Source: Lumbricus terrestris (Eukaryota > Annelida > Clitellata > Crassiclitellata > Lumbricidae). From it: DNA of 64,000 bases. The position numbers and the translations under genes were made by a program. Of this stretch, positions 62,271 to 64,000 are shown one piece after another. The stretch's first letter is position 1. The number at the start of each line of letters is the position of its first letter. Location: contig OX457036.1 of NCBI GenBank assembly GCA_949752735.1, forward strand, positions 84,209,991 to 84,273,990, in the 5' to 3' direction. The notes under the pieces are model-generated. The model saw only the letters and a program-made list of their open reading frames with translations. It did not search any database and was not told where the DNA came from.

Positions 62271-62312
62271 CTTATGAGCGCCGATAAGTCCCTACTTATC
62301 GGCGCTCATAAG
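62271..62312. repeat. Perfect hairpin, 19-bp arms, 4-nt loop
   Basis: CTTATGAGCGCCGATAAGT, loop CCCT, then the exact reverse complement. It sits at the junction with the inverted copy 62330-62810. Confidence 0.9.
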
Positions 62313-62329
62313 TAAGTTGTGCAAAAGTG

Positions 62330-62810
62330 ACAGCACCATTTTCTAAGTATAGGCCTGTTTACTTCTGTTTCTTAAAATTTTACCTAGTGCAAACGTAGAC
62401 TATCATTGGGTGTTATGTTTCTGTGGGTTGAGTGCATGTTTCCAAAAGTAAAATTGTAAGAATTTTATATTATTGTTTTTCGATTTTTCGCGTTATTTCC
62501 AGCTTTCGTCAGTATCTCATATATTTTGCTTAGGCCTACATTCAGTATTAAGATCGCACTTGTTAGAGTTTTATTTTGTATTATGCAGGAAAGTATGCGC
62601 TTTTTAATGATGAAAGTCTGAAGGAGTTAGTCAGAGTAGGCCTAATAATGCTGAAAATAATAGCTCCTCGTAATATTATTATGAACCCAACCAAAGCGTG
62701 GCCACCCTTACCTCGTTTTACGTGTCACCATTGCCCCAGAACTGACACTTTGCCCCAGCAGTATGCCAGTTTTGCCCACAGGTAATTCTTATATTAGTAT
62801 ATTAATTGGT
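62330..62810 (-). repeat. Inverted copy of 59790-60290
   Basis: Read on the opposite strand it matches 60290-59790: AGACTATCATT, TTCGATTTTTCGCGTT, AGTATTAAGATCGCACTTGT and TTTTGTATTATGCAGGAA, ending in CCAGTTTTGCCCACAGG. It is therefore a second, partial, inverted copy of the GGGGCAAAACTGGCAT element. Confidence 0.8.
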
Positions 62811-62923
62811 TTGCATTTGGCGCTGTGCATAATGTAGCATAATTTTTACACGTTACAAGCGCAAGACTCAGCGACGACGTTACACTGAATTATTTGGATC
62901 ATATTATCAACTGAAATATTTTT

Positions 62924-63034
62924 GATAATATCATTGTTTAATCTTCTCTAGTTACTCATTTAGATAGGTCTATTATCAACTGAAATAGATAATATCTAAA
63001 TGAGTAAATAGAGAAGATTAAACAATGATATTAT
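62924..63034. repeat. Imperfect inverted repeat, arms about 42 bp
   Basis: Arms around 62924-62966 and 62993-63034 pair through ATCATTGTTTAATCTTCTCT and TTACTCATTTAGATA, with one or two mismatches. The short spacer repeats part of the left flank (TATTATCAACTGAAATA), suggesting local duplication. Confidence 0.75.
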
Positions 63035-63348
63035 AAAAAGTTTTAAAAATTCTAACAAGCTTCCATTGACTTATGTAATCCGAAACAAAAAATAACCTTA
63101 GGCCTACTGATCAATTTTAAGTGAGCGCAACGTTGTATACCTCTACCCATCCATGTCACACAATATACAGTAAAACGGTTTAAGTTTAATTTCCTAGAAT
63201 AAACTTCCGGCATTGTGATTGTCCCATAAATACAGGCCATTTGCACATGCCCAATGCAGGCCATCAATGGCCAGGGCACTACTTTTGAGAGAATAAAAAG
63301 GTACTCAGTGAATGGCCCCAAATTTCACCATATGCTTTGCAATATAAC

Positions 63349-63425
63349 CAGGCCCGCATTAAGGTAGGTGCTAAGGGTGCTGCAGCACCCGGGCCCGCAG
63401 CTTTAGGGGCCCGCATTTTCGGAAA
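63349..63425. mobile_element. hAT-like left end, partner not found
   Basis: CAGGCCCGCATTAAGG, then a CTGCAGCACCCGGGCCCGCA palindromic stretch, typical of hAT-like termini here. The matching right end and TSD (expected AATATAAC) are not visible, possibly beyond the window. Confidence 0.5.
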
Positions 63426-63591
63426 TGATGAAATTTCTTGGCAAGAATAGCCTACTGCAACAATAATGAAAGTTATCGTCGACGAAATTTTGGCAATGTT
63501 CTCCCACACATCCGATTTATTAGATCCAGCTTATGAATTGGTTGAAATCGCAGGAACTTATTGTTATTGTAAATTTAATTATCTTTGGGAA

Positions 63592-63798
63592 CAGGGCCGG
63601 ATTAAGAAATGTGGAGTCCTGTTTGGAAATTTTTGCGGATCTTCGGCTAAAAATTTTGATGACCTTTTTAGTCGTTTGGTTGAAATTTGCTAAAAATCTT
63701 TTAAAAAATCGGAAATTTTTCCCCGCATGTGTGGGCCCCCTAAAGCGTGGGGCCCCCTGTTCGGCCGAACATGCTGAACATGCCTTAATCCGGCCTTG
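63592..63798. mobile_element. 207-bp hAT-like MITE, TSD TTTGGGAA
   Basis: Ends CAGGGCCGGATTAAG and (inverted) CAAGGCCGGATTAAGGC. TTTGGGAA is duplicated exactly at 63584-63591 and 63799-63806. It carries the hairpin module in reverse (TGATGACCTTTTTAGTCG) and CATGTGTGGGCC, as in its relative at 54871-55047. Confidence 0.92.
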
Positions 63799-64000
63799 TT
63801 TGGGAAGTATCAACAGTGATGGATTATCTTAAATTAGGCTATGCGGGTCAATCATTGACTGGCTTTTTTTAAATAATAAGAGAAATAATGTTAGAGGACT
63901 TGTTATTGGATAACTCTTAATTTCTTAAACGTATTGTATCTTATCATCGAGATCTTCTTCTCTAGTTTTCTGTCTCCGAGGCTGGCTGAAATGTCCGATG

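Overview
The window looks like genomic DNA from a marine invertebrate animal. Exons are small, have canonical GT-AG borders and sit between introns of 0.4-8 kb. Decayed non-LTR retrotransposons and hAT-type DNA elements are everywhere, and the palindrome TAGGCCTA recurs at high density. Foldback elements with oligomeric ends and the immune-receptor domain mixes make an echinoderm or close relative my best guess. This is inference; nothing here fixes the species.

Three host genes can be assembled exon by exon with matching splice phases. (1) 972-9931, plus strand: a predicted 363-residue secreted protein with signal peptide, PAN/apple-like domain, Ig domain and C-type lectin domain. (2) 12129-20479, minus strand: a complete 11-exon, 472-residue cytochrome P450 that I recognise as CYP20A1. 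(3) 28085-56291, plus strand: a predicted 506-residue type I membrane receptor with signal peptide, WSC, EGF, WSC, EGF, EGF, calcium-binding EGF, a transmembrane helix and a short tail carrying an ITAM-like tyrosine pair. Two carbohydrate/ligand-binding proteins of innate-immune type therefore flank a P450 gene.

The rest is mostly mobile DNA. An uninterrupted 1086-codon CR1/L2-like LINE reading frame lies at 22472-25732 (minus). Many truncated LINE copies are scattered about, a mariner-like element sits at 48880-50280, and a tRNA-derived SINE lies near 35.4-35.75 kb. More than ten DNA elements have terminal inverted repeats (TIRs) and readable 7-9 bp target-site duplications (TSDs). Several are nested two or three deep.

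The most unusual signals are these: (a) the ITAM-like tail on a WSC/EGF receptor; (b) foldback elements whose inverted ends are built of short tandem repeats, one of them inserted cleanly into a LINE reading frame; (c) one degenerate minisatellite core (GAAGCTGGATT) inside two elements with unrelated ends; (d) one hairpin module (GATGACT-An-GGTCATCA) in six short hAT-like elements; (e) a perfect inverted repeat with 69-bp arms at 48321-48465. From 56.3 kb to the end I see no host gene.
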